Shown: piece after piece, positions 51,775 through 59,521 of the stretch
Layout of the letters: every line of letters begins with the position of its first letter
Numbering within the stretch: the stretch's first letter is position 1
Source: Actinoplanes aureus
GTDB lineage: Bacteria; Actinomycetota; Actinomycetes; Mycobacteriales; Micromonosporaceae
Length of the DNA stretch: 64,000 nt
NCBI RefSeq assembly: GCF_015704865.1
Contig: NZ_JADQTO010000019.1
Coordinates: 124,001 to 188,000, forward strand
Reading direction: 5' to 3'
Position numbers and translations under genes: made by a program
The notes under the pieces: model-generated
The model's input: the letters and a program-made list of their open reading frames with translations, nothing else
Databases searched by the model: none
What the model was told of the DNA's origin: nothing

Positions 51775-52436
51775 TCCGGGTCCTGCTCGCCGACGACCAG
51801 ACGCTGGTCCGCGCCGGATTCCGGACGATCCTGGACGGCGAACCGGGCCTCCGGGTGGTGGCCGAGGCGGCGGACGGCCTGGAGGCGGTACGCCTGGCCG
51901 GGGCGGAGCGGCCGGACGTCGTGCTGATGGACGTACGCATGCCGCATCTCGACGGCCTCGAGGCCACCCGGCGGATCGCCGCGGACCCCGGCCTGAGCCG
52001 GACCAGGATCGTCATCCTCACCACGTTCGAGCTCGACGAATACGTGTACGGCGCGCTGCGAGCCGGGGCGAGCGGATTCCTGCTCAAGGACGCCGAACCC
52101 GCCGAGCTGATCCACTGCGTACGCGTGGTGGCCCGCGGCGAGGCCCTGCTCGCGCCCTCGGTGACCCGCCGGCTGATCGCCGAGGTGGCGTCCCGGGCCG
52201 TCCCGCCGCAGCCTCCACCGGAGGCGGCCGCACTGACCGCCCGGGAGGCCGAGATCGCCGACCTGATCGCGGCCGGGCTGTCCAACGAGGAGATCGCCGG
52301 ACGGCTGGGCATCAGTCACGCCACCGCCAAGACGCACGCCGGCCGGATCCTCGGCAAGCTGGGCCTGCGGGACCGGGCGCAGCTGGTGGTGTGGGCGTAC
52401 GAGTCGGGCCGGGTCCGGCCGGGCTGGCTGGGCTAG
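51771..52436 (+). CDS. NarL/LuxR-type response regulator
   Basis: A 221-residue regulator with a receiver domain (Asp8-Asp9, phosphoacceptor Asp54 in VVLMDVRM, Lys in LLKDAEP) and a C-terminal LuxR helix-turn-helix (LTAREAEIADLIAAGLSNEE). It is the partner of the kinase it overlaps. Its TAG stop and the stop of the convergent oxidase gene share bases. Confidence 0.93.
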   Translation: MIRVLLADDQTLVRAGFRTILDGEPGLRVVAEAADGLEAVRLAGAERPDVVLMDVRMPHLDGLEATRRIAADPGLSRTRIVILTTFELDEYVYGALRAGASGFLLKDAEPAELIHCVRVVARGEALLAPSVTRRLIAEVASRAVPPQPPPEAAALTAREAEIADLIAAGLSNEEIAGRLGISHATAKTHAGRILGKLGLRDRAQLVVWAYESGRVRPGWLG

Positions 52437-53875
52437 CGGTGGTGCCCGGCGTGCGAGACGGTCCGCGGCGCCCACGACTCGGTGCCCGGCGGCACGACCG
52501 TGAACTGGCCCATCATCCCGTCGTCCTCGTGGCGCAGGATGTGGCAGTGGTACATGTACGGCGTCGCCGCGTCGGTGTGCCGGTCGAACTCCACGGCCAG
52601 CCGGGCGGTCTTCTTGGGCGGCAGGTACACGGTGTCCTTGCGGCCGGCCTGCCACGCCGGCGGGGGTGTGCCGTCCACGTCGAGCACGGTGAAGTCGACG
52701 CCGTGGATGTGGAAGTTGTGGGCGTACACGGCGTTCCGCACCTCCCAGATCTCCCGGGCACCGGCCGGCACCACCTCGTCGACGCGGTTCATGTCCATCT
52801 CCCGGTCGTTGATCTCGTCGTGGCCGCTGAGCTTGAATCGGCGTACCCGTGCGCCGGCCGGCACCGCCACCGGCCCGGCTCCCGGAAGCCGGTCAGGCAG
52901 CGCCGGTGACCGGCTGAGGTCTGCCGCGGCGCTGATCCGCAGGATCTGATGGTTGCCGTCGTCCACGTCGTCGTCACCGGCGAAGCCGCGCAGGACGGCC
53001 GGCTCGCCCGGGGCGAAGGCGACCACGATCTCGGCGCGTTCGCCGGGGCTGAGGGTGATCCGGGCGGTGGCGGCGGGCGCGGTCAGCAGGCCGGCGTCGC
53101 CGGCGACCACGTGGAACTCCCGCCCGTCGGCGAAGCCGAGGTGGTAGACCCGGGCGTTCGACCCGTTGAGCAGGCGGAACCGCACCAGCGTGGTGTACAC
53201 CTCCAGCTGCGCCCCGAGGGTGCCGTTGACCAGGATGTCGTCGCCCATCAGGCCGAACGTGGGCCGTTTGTCGTGCTCCATCTCGCCGTCGTCGCCGATG
53301 ACCCGGTCCTGGATGACGAGCGGGATGTCGTCGTGGCCGTAGCGGGCGGGCAGTCCCGCGTCGTCCGCGATGATGATCATTCCGGCGAGCCCGCGCCAGA
53401 CGTGGTCCGCGGTCTCCCCGTGCGGGTGCGGGTGGTACCAGAGGGTCGCAGCCGGTTGATCGACACGCCACTGCGGACTCCAGGTGCCTCCGGTCGCGAT
53501 CGTCTGGTGCGGCCCGCCGTCCATCCGGGCCGGGAGCCGCATGCCGTGCCAGTGCAGCGTGCTCGGCTGCGGGAGCTGATTGCGTACGTCCATCGCCACC
53601 AGATCACCGCGCCGCATGCGCAGTGTGGGCCCGAGGTAGGAACCGTTGATGCCCCAGGTCTCGGCGGGTTTGCCGGTCAGGAACTCGGTGTGGCCGGTCC
53701 GCAGGGTGAGAGGGAAGCGCCGGACCCCGTCGGCGCCGGGGCGGGGGTCGCGCAGTGGCGGGATCCGCAGCCGGTTCTCGGCTCGCGGGCGGCGCATCTC
53801 CGTGCTTCCGGTGGGCGCGCACGCGGCGGCGGCACCGGTGAGGACGGCGAGCGTGAGCAGGGAGCGACGTCTCAT
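52433..53875 (-). CDS. Exported multicopper oxidase
   Basis: A 480-residue laccase/CueO-type oxidase. The N-terminus MRRRSLLTLAVL with lipobox AAAC (Cys19) suggests a lipoprotein, possibly Tat-exported. All copper motifs are present: LHWHGMR, WYHPHPHG, HNFHIHGVDF and YMYHCHILRHEDDGMM. The start at 53875 is chosen for the signal peptide. It may oxidise Cu(I), iron or phenols. It converges on the two-component genes; control by them is possible but unproven. Confidence 0.91.
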   Translation of the reverse strand: MRRRSLLTLAVLTGAAAACAPTGSTEMRRPRAENRLRIPPLRDPRPGADGVRRFPLTLRTGHTEFLTGKPAETWGINGSYLGPTLRMRRGDLVAMDVRNQLPQPSTLHWHGMRLPARMDGGPHQTIATGGTWSPQWRVDQPAATLWYHPHPHGETADHVWRGLAGMIIIADDAGLPARYGHDDIPLVIQDRVIGDDGEMEHDKRPTFGLMGDDILVNGTLGAQLEVYTTLVRFRLLNGSNARVYHLGFADGREFHVVAGDAGLLTAPAATARITLSPGERAEIVVAFAPGEPAVLRGFAGDDDVDDGNHQILRISAAADLSRSPALPDRLPGAGPVAVPAGARVRRFKLSGHDEINDREMDMNRVDEVVPAGAREIWEVRNAVYAHNFHIHGVDFTVLDVDGTPPPAWQAGRKDTVYLPPKKTARLAVEFDRHTDAATPYMYHCHILRHEDDGMMGQFTVVPPGTESWAPRTVSHAGHHR

Positions 53876-54249
53876 GACCACGAGCCTCCGGTCCTGCGAC
53901 GGACCCCGCATCGGGGACAGACCCGGACCTTGAGCACCGTCTGTGAGCTGCGGTTATGCCGGGCGAGCAGCATGCGTGTACCGCTGCGGAGGTACGCCGG
54001 CGCGGCGGCGTCATCCTTTGGCGTATGTGGCCGCGCCAGATCGGGAAACCCACACAACCGGGCATCCGCGCCCGGGATTCCCACATTTGCAGAGCTCTAT
54101 CACTATGCTGCGTCAAGCGTCCGATATGGCCCGACGTGGGGTTCCGGATCTTCGTGTAAGGAGATCGAAATCTCGGTGACATATTGCGTTCGGGCAGAAG
54201 CGGGCGTAAACAAAGACAAAGCCAAAACGAGTCGGGCGGTGAGCAACAG
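53876..54249. promoter_or_regulatory. Upstream region of the DeoR/PTS operon
   Basis: This 374-base stretch has no supported gene. It holds a hairpin CCGGGC-N6-GCCCGG (54058-54075), a small stem GAGAT-CGAA-ATCTC (54161-54174) and an A-rich direct-repeat block (ACAAAG ACAAAG CCAAAA, about 54208-54227) just before the DeoR gene. The last resembles DeoR-family half-sites and recurs as CAAAAACAAACGG upstream of the EIIC gene. Confidence 0.45.
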
Positions 54250-55011
54250 ATGTACGCGGAGGAACGCCAGCAGGAGATAGTGCGACGAGCCCGTGCCGAG
54301 GGCCGGGTGGACGTCGTCGCGCTGGCCGACACCTTCGGCGTCACCGCCGAGACGATCCGCCGCGACCTGACCGTGCTGGAGCGGGCCGGCGTGCTGCGGC
54401 GGGTGCACGGCGGCGCCATCCCGGTGGAGCGGCTCGGGTTCGAACCGGCCCTCGCCACCCGAGATGCCGTGCTGATCAGCGAGAAGGAGCGGATCGCCAA
54501 GGCGGCCCTGGCCGAGGTGCCGGAGGACGGGGCGATCATCCTGGACGCCGGGACCACCACCGCCCGTCTCGCCCAGCTGTTGCCGGCCGACCGCGAGCTC
54601 ACCGTGGTGGTGAACTCGCCGGTGCTGGCCGCGACGCTCGGCCTCAAGCCCAACCTCACCGTCCTGCTGCTCGGCGGCCGGGTCCGGGGCAAGACCCTGG
54701 CCACGGTGGACGACTGGGCGTTGCGGCCGCTGGCCGAGATGTACGTCGACGTCGCGTTCATGGGCACCAACGGATGCACCGTCGAGCGCGGCATGACCAC
54801 TCCGGACCCGGCCGAGGCGGCGGTCAAACGCGCGATGATCGCCGCCGCACGCCGGGTCGTGCTCCTCGCCGACCACACCAAGATCGGCAACGACTATCTG
54901 GCCCGCTTCGGCGGACTCGCCGACCTGGACCTGCTGATCACCGACAACGGCCTCGACGGCGAGCTCGCCGGTGAGGTCGAGGCCGCCGGCGTCCGGGTGG
55001 TCCGCGCATGA
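54250..55011 (+). CDS. DeoR-family regulator of the PTS operon
   Basis: A 253-residue DeoR regulator with an N-terminal HTH (EERQQEIVRR, VTAETIRRDLTVLERAGVL) and a sugar-phosphate-binding domain (DAGTTTARLAQLL, LLLGGRVRG, VAFMGTNG, LADHTKIG). ATG at 54250 gives the usual MYAEERQQ start. It heads the operon and its stop overlaps the kinase gene (ATGA). It probably senses a phosphorylated sugar and binds the A-rich blocks before itself and before EIIC. Confidence 0.9.
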   Translation: MYAEERQQEIVRRARAEGRVDVVALADTFGVTAETIRRDLTVLERAGVLRRVHGGAIPVERLGFEPALATRDAVLISEKERIAKAALAEVPEDGAIILDAGTTTARLAQLLPADRELTVVVNSPVLAATLGLKPNLTVLLLGGRVRGKTLATVDDWALRPLAEMYVDVAFMGTNGCTVERGMTTPDPAEAAVKRAMIAAARRVVLLADHTKIGNDYLARFGGLADLDLLITDNGLDGELAGEVEAAGVRVVRA

Positions 55012-55949
55012 TCCTCACCGTCACCCTCAACCCGAGCGTCGACCGGGCCCTCGAGGTCGACGCGCTGGTCCGCGGCGAGGTGCTGCGGGCCGGCGACTCG
55101 CACATCGACCCCGGTGGCAAGGGCGTCAACGTCACCCGGGCGCTGCTGGTCAACGGCGTCCGCTCCACCGCGGTGGTGCCGACCGGCGGTGCGGAGGGTG
55201 ACCAGCTCGTCGACCTGCTCAAGGGCGAGGGAGTCGACATGCTGGCCGTACCGATCGCCGGCCGGACCCGCTCCAACATCACCCTCGCCGAGCCGGACGG
55301 CACCGTCACAAAGATCAACGAGGTCGGCCCGCTGCTATCCGATGCCGAGTTCGCCCAGATCAGCGACGCGGTGCTGGCGGCCGCGGGTGCCGCCGACTGG
55401 GTGGTCATCTGCGGCAGCCTCCCGCCCGGGCCGAGCATCGCGGCCTTCACCGACCTGTGCGAGCGGCTGGTCACGGCCGGCACCCGGCTCGCCGTGGACA
55501 GCAGCGGCCCGGCCCTGCTGGCCGGCGTCGCGGCGGGCGCGGCCCTGGTCAAACCCAACCGGGAAGAACTGGCCGAGGCGGTCGGCGCCGAGCTTCGCAC
55601 GCTCGGCGACGTCATCGAGGCCTGCGAACAGCTGCGCAAGGCCGGCGCCGGCTCGGTATTGGCCAGCCTCGGCGCCGACGGCGCGGTCCTCGTCGACGAG
55701 ACCGGCGTGCTGACCGGCACCTCCGCGGTGAGCGTGCCGCGCAGCACGGTCGGCGCCGGCGACGCCCTGCTGGCCGGCTTCCTCTCCGCCGGGGCGCGCG
55801 GCGCTGGCGCGCTGATCGAGGGCCTGGCCTGGGGCGCGGCCGCGGTCAGCCTGCCGGGCAGCCGGATGCCCGGCCCGGGAGACCTCGACCGTGCGCATAT
55901 TCAGCTCCATCCCAGCCCCGACCCACGACGACCCCTCCAGCGCGACTGA
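55008..55949 (+). CDS. fruK: 1-phosphofructokinase / hexose-phosphate kinase (PfkB family)
   Basis: A 313-residue PfkB kinase of the FruK/LacC group. It has LTVTLNPSVDRALEV at the start, DPGGKGVNVTRAL for substrate binding, VKPNREEL and the anion hole STVGAGDALLAGF with the catalytic aspartate. FruK phosphorylates fructose 1-phosphate and LacC tagatose 6-phosphate. The operon context, with a zinc polyol dehydrogenase, leaves the real substrate open. Confidence 0.87.
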   Translation: MILTVTLNPSVDRALEVDALVRGEVLRAGDSHIDPGGKGVNVTRALLVNGVRSTAVVPTGGAEGDQLVDLLKGEGVDMLAVPIAGRTRSNITLAEPDGTVTKINEVGPLLSDAEFAQISDAVLAAAGAADWVVICGSLPPGPSIAAFTDLCERLVTAGTRLAVDSSGPALLAGVAAGAALVKPNREELAEAVGAELRTLGDVIEACEQLRKAGAGSVLASLGADGAVLVDETGVLTGTSAVSVPRSTVGAGDALLAGFLSAGARGAGALIEGLAWGAAAVSLPGSRMPGPGDLDRAHIQLHPSPDPRRPLQRD

Positions 55950-56258
55950 CCGCCCCGCCCCGCCGGGCCGCGACCGCCCCGCCCGCTCCGCCGGCCCGCT
56001 CCGCCGGCCCGGCTCCGCCAGCCCGCCGCGACTACCGCCCGCCCGAACGGAACCAACCGTTCCGTTCCGATAGGAACCGACCAACCCAGCAAGCGCTTCA
56101 CCCCGCCCGTCCGCTGCCGCATTCGAGCCCACCACTCCAGCGCGCTCCCCGGACGAAGCGATCAGCACACCCAAAAACAAACGGAAATACACCCTTTTAC
56201 CCGTACACATCGGGATGAGCCGTACTCGGACCCGAGCCAACGAAATGGAGATCCCCTG
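55950..56258. promoter_or_regulatory. Intergenic region before EIIC with repeats
   Basis: This 309-base stretch carries a 13-bp tandem repeat CCCGCTCCGCCGG (55982-55994 and 55995-56007, with a decayed third copy). It also holds a perfect inverted repeat AACGGAAC-N5-GTTCCGTT (56046-56066) and the A-rich CAAAAACAAACGG (about 56172-56184), similar to the block before the DeoR gene. A separate promoter for the PTS genes is likely. GGAGAT at 56246 is the EIIC ribosome site. Confidence 0.45.
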
Positions 56259-57428
56259 ATGGCTTCTTCATATACCCCTGAGGTCACCGGAACCGGCTTC
56301 AAGGCCCGGGTCCAGAAGATCGGTGGCTACCTCGCCGGCATGGTGATGCCCAACATCGGCGCGCTGATCGCCTGGGGCCTGATCACCGCCCTCTTCATCC
56401 CGGTCGGCTGGACGCCGAACGAGAACCTGGCCGAGCTCGTCGACCCGATGATCAAATACCTGCTCCCGGTCCTGATCGGCTACACCGGCGGCCGGATGGT
56501 GCACGGCCAGCGCGGCGCGGTCGTCGGTGCGGTCGCCACCATGGGCGTCGTCGTCGGTGCGGAAGTGCCGATGTTCCTCGGCGCGATGATCATCGGCCCG
56601 CTCGCCGCCTACGTCCTGCGGCTCTTCGACAACGCGATCGACGGCAAGATCAAGCCCGGCTTCGAGATGCTCGTCGACAACTTCTCGGCCGGCATCATCG
56701 GCGCCGCCTTCGCCATCCTCGGCAAGCTCAGCATCGGCCCGATCGTCGACGGGCTCACCAAGGCGGCCGGCAACGGCGTCGACTGGCTGCTCGATCACAG
56801 CCTGATGCCGCTGGTGTCGGTGCTCGTCGAGCCGGCCAAGGTGCTGTTCATGAACAACGCCATCAACCACGGCGTGTTCGGCCCGCTCGGCGTGCAGCAG
56901 GTGGCGGAGCAGGGCAAGTCCATTCTGTTCATGATCGAGTCGAACCCCGGCCCCGGTCTGGGCCTGCTCGCCGCGTACCTCTTCTTCGGACCGAAGTCGC
57001 TGCGCCCGACCACCCCGGCCGCGATGATCATCCACTTCTTCGGCGGCATCCACGAGATCTACTTCCCGTACGTGCTGATGAAGCCCCGCCTGATCCTCGC
57101 CATGATCGCCGGTGGCATGGCCGGCGTCGCCACCTTCATGATCACCGGAACCGGCACCGTCGCCACCCCCGCCCCGGGCAGCATCTTCGCCTTCGCCGCG
57201 GTCACCGCGAAGGGCGGCTACTTCGGCATGATCCTCGGCGTCGTGATCGCCGCCGCGGTCACCTTCGGGGTCGCCTCGCTGCTGCTGGGCTTCGGCAAGC
57301 TCAAGTCCGACCAGGAGGACGTGGCCGCCGAAGAGGTCGCCGAGGCCGAGCTCACCGGCCACGAGGTTCCGCCGCAGCGCACCGCCGAGCCGGTCGGCCC
57401 CGAGGACAGCCGCAAGGAAAACGCCTAG
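56259..57428 (+). CDS. mtlA: PTS mannitol-type transporter, IIC component
   Basis: A 389-residue membrane channel of the fructose-mannitol PTS superfamily. It shows YLAGMVMPNIGALIAWGLI, RMVHGQRGAVVGAVATMGV and the substrate-site motif GGIHEIYFPYVL, which is close to mannitol EIIC. Unlike enteric MtlA, the B and A domains are separate proteins. The C-terminal 45 residues are an acidic soluble tail. Mannitol or a related hexitol is the likely substrate. Confidence 0.88.
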   Translation: MASSYTPEVTGTGFKARVQKIGGYLAGMVMPNIGALIAWGLITALFIPVGWTPNENLAELVDPMIKYLLPVLIGYTGGRMVHGQRGAVVGAVATMGVVVGAEVPMFLGAMIIGPLAAYVLRLFDNAIDGKIKPGFEMLVDNFSAGIIGAAFAILGKLSIGPIVDGLTKAAGNGVDWLLDHSLMPLVSVLVEPAKVLFMNNAINHGVFGPLGVQQVAEQGKSILFMIESNPGPGLGLLAAYLFFGPKSLRPTTPAAMIIHFFGGIHEIYFPYVLMKPRLILAMIAGGMAGVATFMITGTGTVATPAPGSIFAFAAVTAKGGYFGMILGVVIAAAVTFGVASLLLGFGKLKSDQEDVAAEEVAEAELTGHEVPPQRTAEPVGPEDSRKENA

Positions 57429-57441
57429 TCAGGAGAGCAAC

Positions 57442-57750
57442 ATGGCAACCATGAACGGCAAGGACATCCGCAAGCTCGTCGTCGCCTGCGACGCCGGCAT
57501 GGGCAGCAGCGTGATGCTCGCCAGCACGTTGCGCAAGCAACTCGGCAAGACCGGCGTCACCGTCGAGCACACCCCGGTGAACTCGATCCCCGCCGACGCC
57601 GACGTGGTGGTCTGCCACAGCGGCCTGGCCGCGCGGGCCCGCTCGGTGGCACCGGACAAGCCGATCGTGCCGTTCCAGATCTTTCTGGGCGACCCGGCGG
57701 TGAACAAGGTGGTCAAGGCGATCCAGCAGGGCACCGACTTCAATGTCTGA
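57442..57750 (+). CDS. PTS mannitol-type IIB component
   Basis: A 102-residue phosphocarrier with the active-site loop VACDAGMGSS (phospho-Cys16), typical of mannitol IIB. It takes phosphate from IIA and passes it to the sugar during transport. It follows EIIC by 13 bases and overlaps EIIA by eight. Confidence 0.9.
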   Translation: MATMNGKDIRKLVVACDAGMGSSVMLASTLRKQLGKTGVTVEHTPVNSIPADADVVVCHSGLAARARSVAPDKPIVPFQIFLGDPAVNKVVKAIQQGTDFNV

Positions 57751-58186
57751 GCTGCTGGAGCGCCGGGCGATCCGGCTGGCCGAGAAGGCCGCCGACCGGG
57801 ACGAGGCGATCCGCCGCTGCGGTGAGACGCTGGTCGAGGTCGGTGCGGTGGAACCGGGGTACGTCGACACGATGCTGGCCCGGGAACGTTCCATCTCCAC
57901 GTACGTCGGCGAGGGGGTCGCCATCCCGCACGGCACCCTCGGCGGCAAGGAACTGGTGAAGCGGGACGCCCTCGCGGTGCTCCGCTTCCCGGAAGGAGTC
58001 GACTGGGGCGGCGAGCCGGTGACGCTCTGCGTCGGCATCGCCGCCGCCGGCGACGGGCACGTCGAACTGCTCGCCGCCCTCGCCGAGATCCTGCTCGACG
58101 AGGACCAGGCCCGTGAACTACGCGAGGCCACCGACCCCGGCACCGTCATCCGGCTGCTCGGGAAGATCCAGGAGGACAGTGAATGA
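57743..58186 (+). CDS. PTS mannitol/fructose-type IIA component
   Basis: A 147-residue EIIA with the phospho-histidine in GVAIPHGTL (His63) and the family tail LLAALAEIL. It accepts phosphate from HPr, which is encoded two genes later. Its stop overlaps the dehydrogenase ATG (ATGA). Confidence 0.9.
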   Translation: MSELLERRAIRLAEKAADRDEAIRRCGETLVEVGAVEPGYVDTMLARERSISTYVGEGVAIPHGTLGGKELVKRDALAVLRFPEGVDWGGEPVTLCVGIAAAGDGHVELLAALAEILLDEDQARELREATDPGTVIRLLGKIQEDSE

Positions 58187-59223
58187 AGGTCGTGCGATTC
58201 CACGCTCCCGGCGACGTCCGGTTCGAGGACGCGCCGGAGCCCGACGCCGGCCCGGGTGAGGTGAAGATCCGCGTACGGAACTGCTCCACCTGCGGCACCG
58301 ACGTCAAGATCTCCAAGTTCGGTCACCACCACATCCACCCGCCGCGGGTGATGGGCCACGAGATCGCCGGCGAGATCGTCGAGGTCGGCGACGGCGTCCA
58401 GGGCTGGGCGCCCGGCGACCGGGTCCAGGTGATCGCGGCCATCCCCTGTGGTGAGTGCGCCGAGTGCAAGCGCGGCCGGATGACCGTCTGCCCCAACCAG
58501 GTGTCGATGGGCTATCACTTCGAGGGCGGCTTCGCCCAGTACATGGTGGTGCCCCGGGAGGTGCTGAAGGTCGACGGCCTGAACCGCATCCCGGACGGCG
58601 TCTCGTTCGCCGAGGCCTCGGTGGCCGAGCCGCTGGCCTGCGCCCTGAACGCGCAGAACCTGGCCCGGGTGGGCGACGGCGACGACGTGGTGGTCATCGG
58701 CTCCGGGCCGATCGGCTGCCTGCACGTACGGCTGGCCCGCGCCCGCGGCGCCGCCCGGGTGTTCCTGGTCGAGCTCAGCCGGCAGCGTCTCGACATGGCC
58801 GCCGACCTGGTCAAACCGGACGCCGCCATCTGCGCGTCGGAGGTCGACCCGGTGGCGGCCGTCCGGGAGCTCACCGACGGCCGTGGCGCGGACGTCATCA
58901 TCACCGCGGCCGCGTCCGGCAAGGCTCAGGAACAGGCCATCGAGATGGCCGCCCGGCAGGGCCGGATCAGCTTCTTCGGCGGTCTGCCCAAGGACAACCC
59001 GACCATCACCTGCGACTCGAACCTAGTGCACTACCGGGAGCTGATGATCGTGGGCGCCAACGGGTCCAGCCCGGCGCACAACGCCGAGGCGCTCAACCTG
59101 GTGGCCACCGGCGCGGTGCCGGTCGCCGACCTGATCACCCACCACCTGCCGCTGGATCAGGCGATCGACGCGTTCGGCATCGTCGCGCGCGGCGAGGCCA
59201 TCAAGGTGACCATCGAGCCGTGA
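58183..59223 (+). CDS. Zinc-dependent polyol-phosphate dehydrogenase (MDR family)
   Basis: A 346-residue medium-chain dehydrogenase. Catalytic zinc ligands are seen in CSTCGTD and VMGHEIAGE, a structural zinc site in CGECAECKRGRMTVC, and the NAD fold in VVVIGSGPIG. In the operon it probably oxidises the polyol phosphate delivered by the PTS to a ketose phosphate. Mannitol-1-phosphate dehydrogenase (MtlD) belongs to another family, so this is a functional replacement or the substrate differs (sorbitol, galactitol or a pentitol phosphate). Confidence 0.87.
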   Translation: MKVVRFHAPGDVRFEDAPEPDAGPGEVKIRVRNCSTCGTDVKISKFGHHHIHPPRVMGHEIAGEIVEVGDGVQGWAPGDRVQVIAAIPCGECAECKRGRMTVCPNQVSMGYHFEGGFAQYMVVPREVLKVDGLNRIPDGVSFAEASVAEPLACALNAQNLARVGDGDDVVVIGSGPIGCLHVRLARARGAARVFLVELSRQRLDMAADLVKPDAAICASEVDPVAAVRELTDGRGADVIITAAASGKAQEQAIEMAARQGRISFFGGLPKDNPTITCDSNLVHYRELMIVGANGSSPAHNAEALNLVATGAVPVADLITHHLPLDQAIDAFGIVARGEAIKVTIEP

Positions 59224-59236
59224 ACAGGAGATTCTC

Positions 59237-59521
59237 ATGCCCACGCGTACCGTAGCCGTCGGTTCCGCCAGCGGCTTGCACGCCCGGCCCGCGAAGCTGT
59301 TCGTGGAGGCCGCCGCCGCGGCGCCGGTCAAGGTCACCATCCGGGTCGGCGACCGCAAGCCGGTACCGGCGAAGAGCATGCTGTCGGTGCTCGCGCTCGG
59401 CGCCAAGCAGGGCACCGAGGTGACCCTCGAGGCTGACGGCGACGGCGCGGACGAGGCCCTGGACGGACTCGCCGCACTGCTGGCCCGCGACCTCGACGCG
59501 GAAGAGACCAGCGATGTCTGA
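59237..59521 (+). CDS. ptsH: PTS phosphocarrier HPr
   Basis: A 94-residue HPr with phospho-His15 in SGLHARPAKLF and the regulatory-serine region AKSMLSVLAL (Ser47). It carries phosphate from EI to EIIA. Its end overlaps ptsI by eight bases. Confidence 0.92.
   Translation: MPTRTVAVGSASGLHARPAKLFVEAAAAAPVKVTIRVGDRKPVPAKSMLSVLALGAKQGTEVTLEADGDGADEALDGLAALLARDLDAEETSDV

Noticed and set aside
54176..54280. Short GTG-started frame before the DeoR gene as a leader peptide
   Set aside because: The AAGGAG lies 12 bases from the GTG, which is too far, and the frame overlaps the DeoR start; no attenuation structure is evident.
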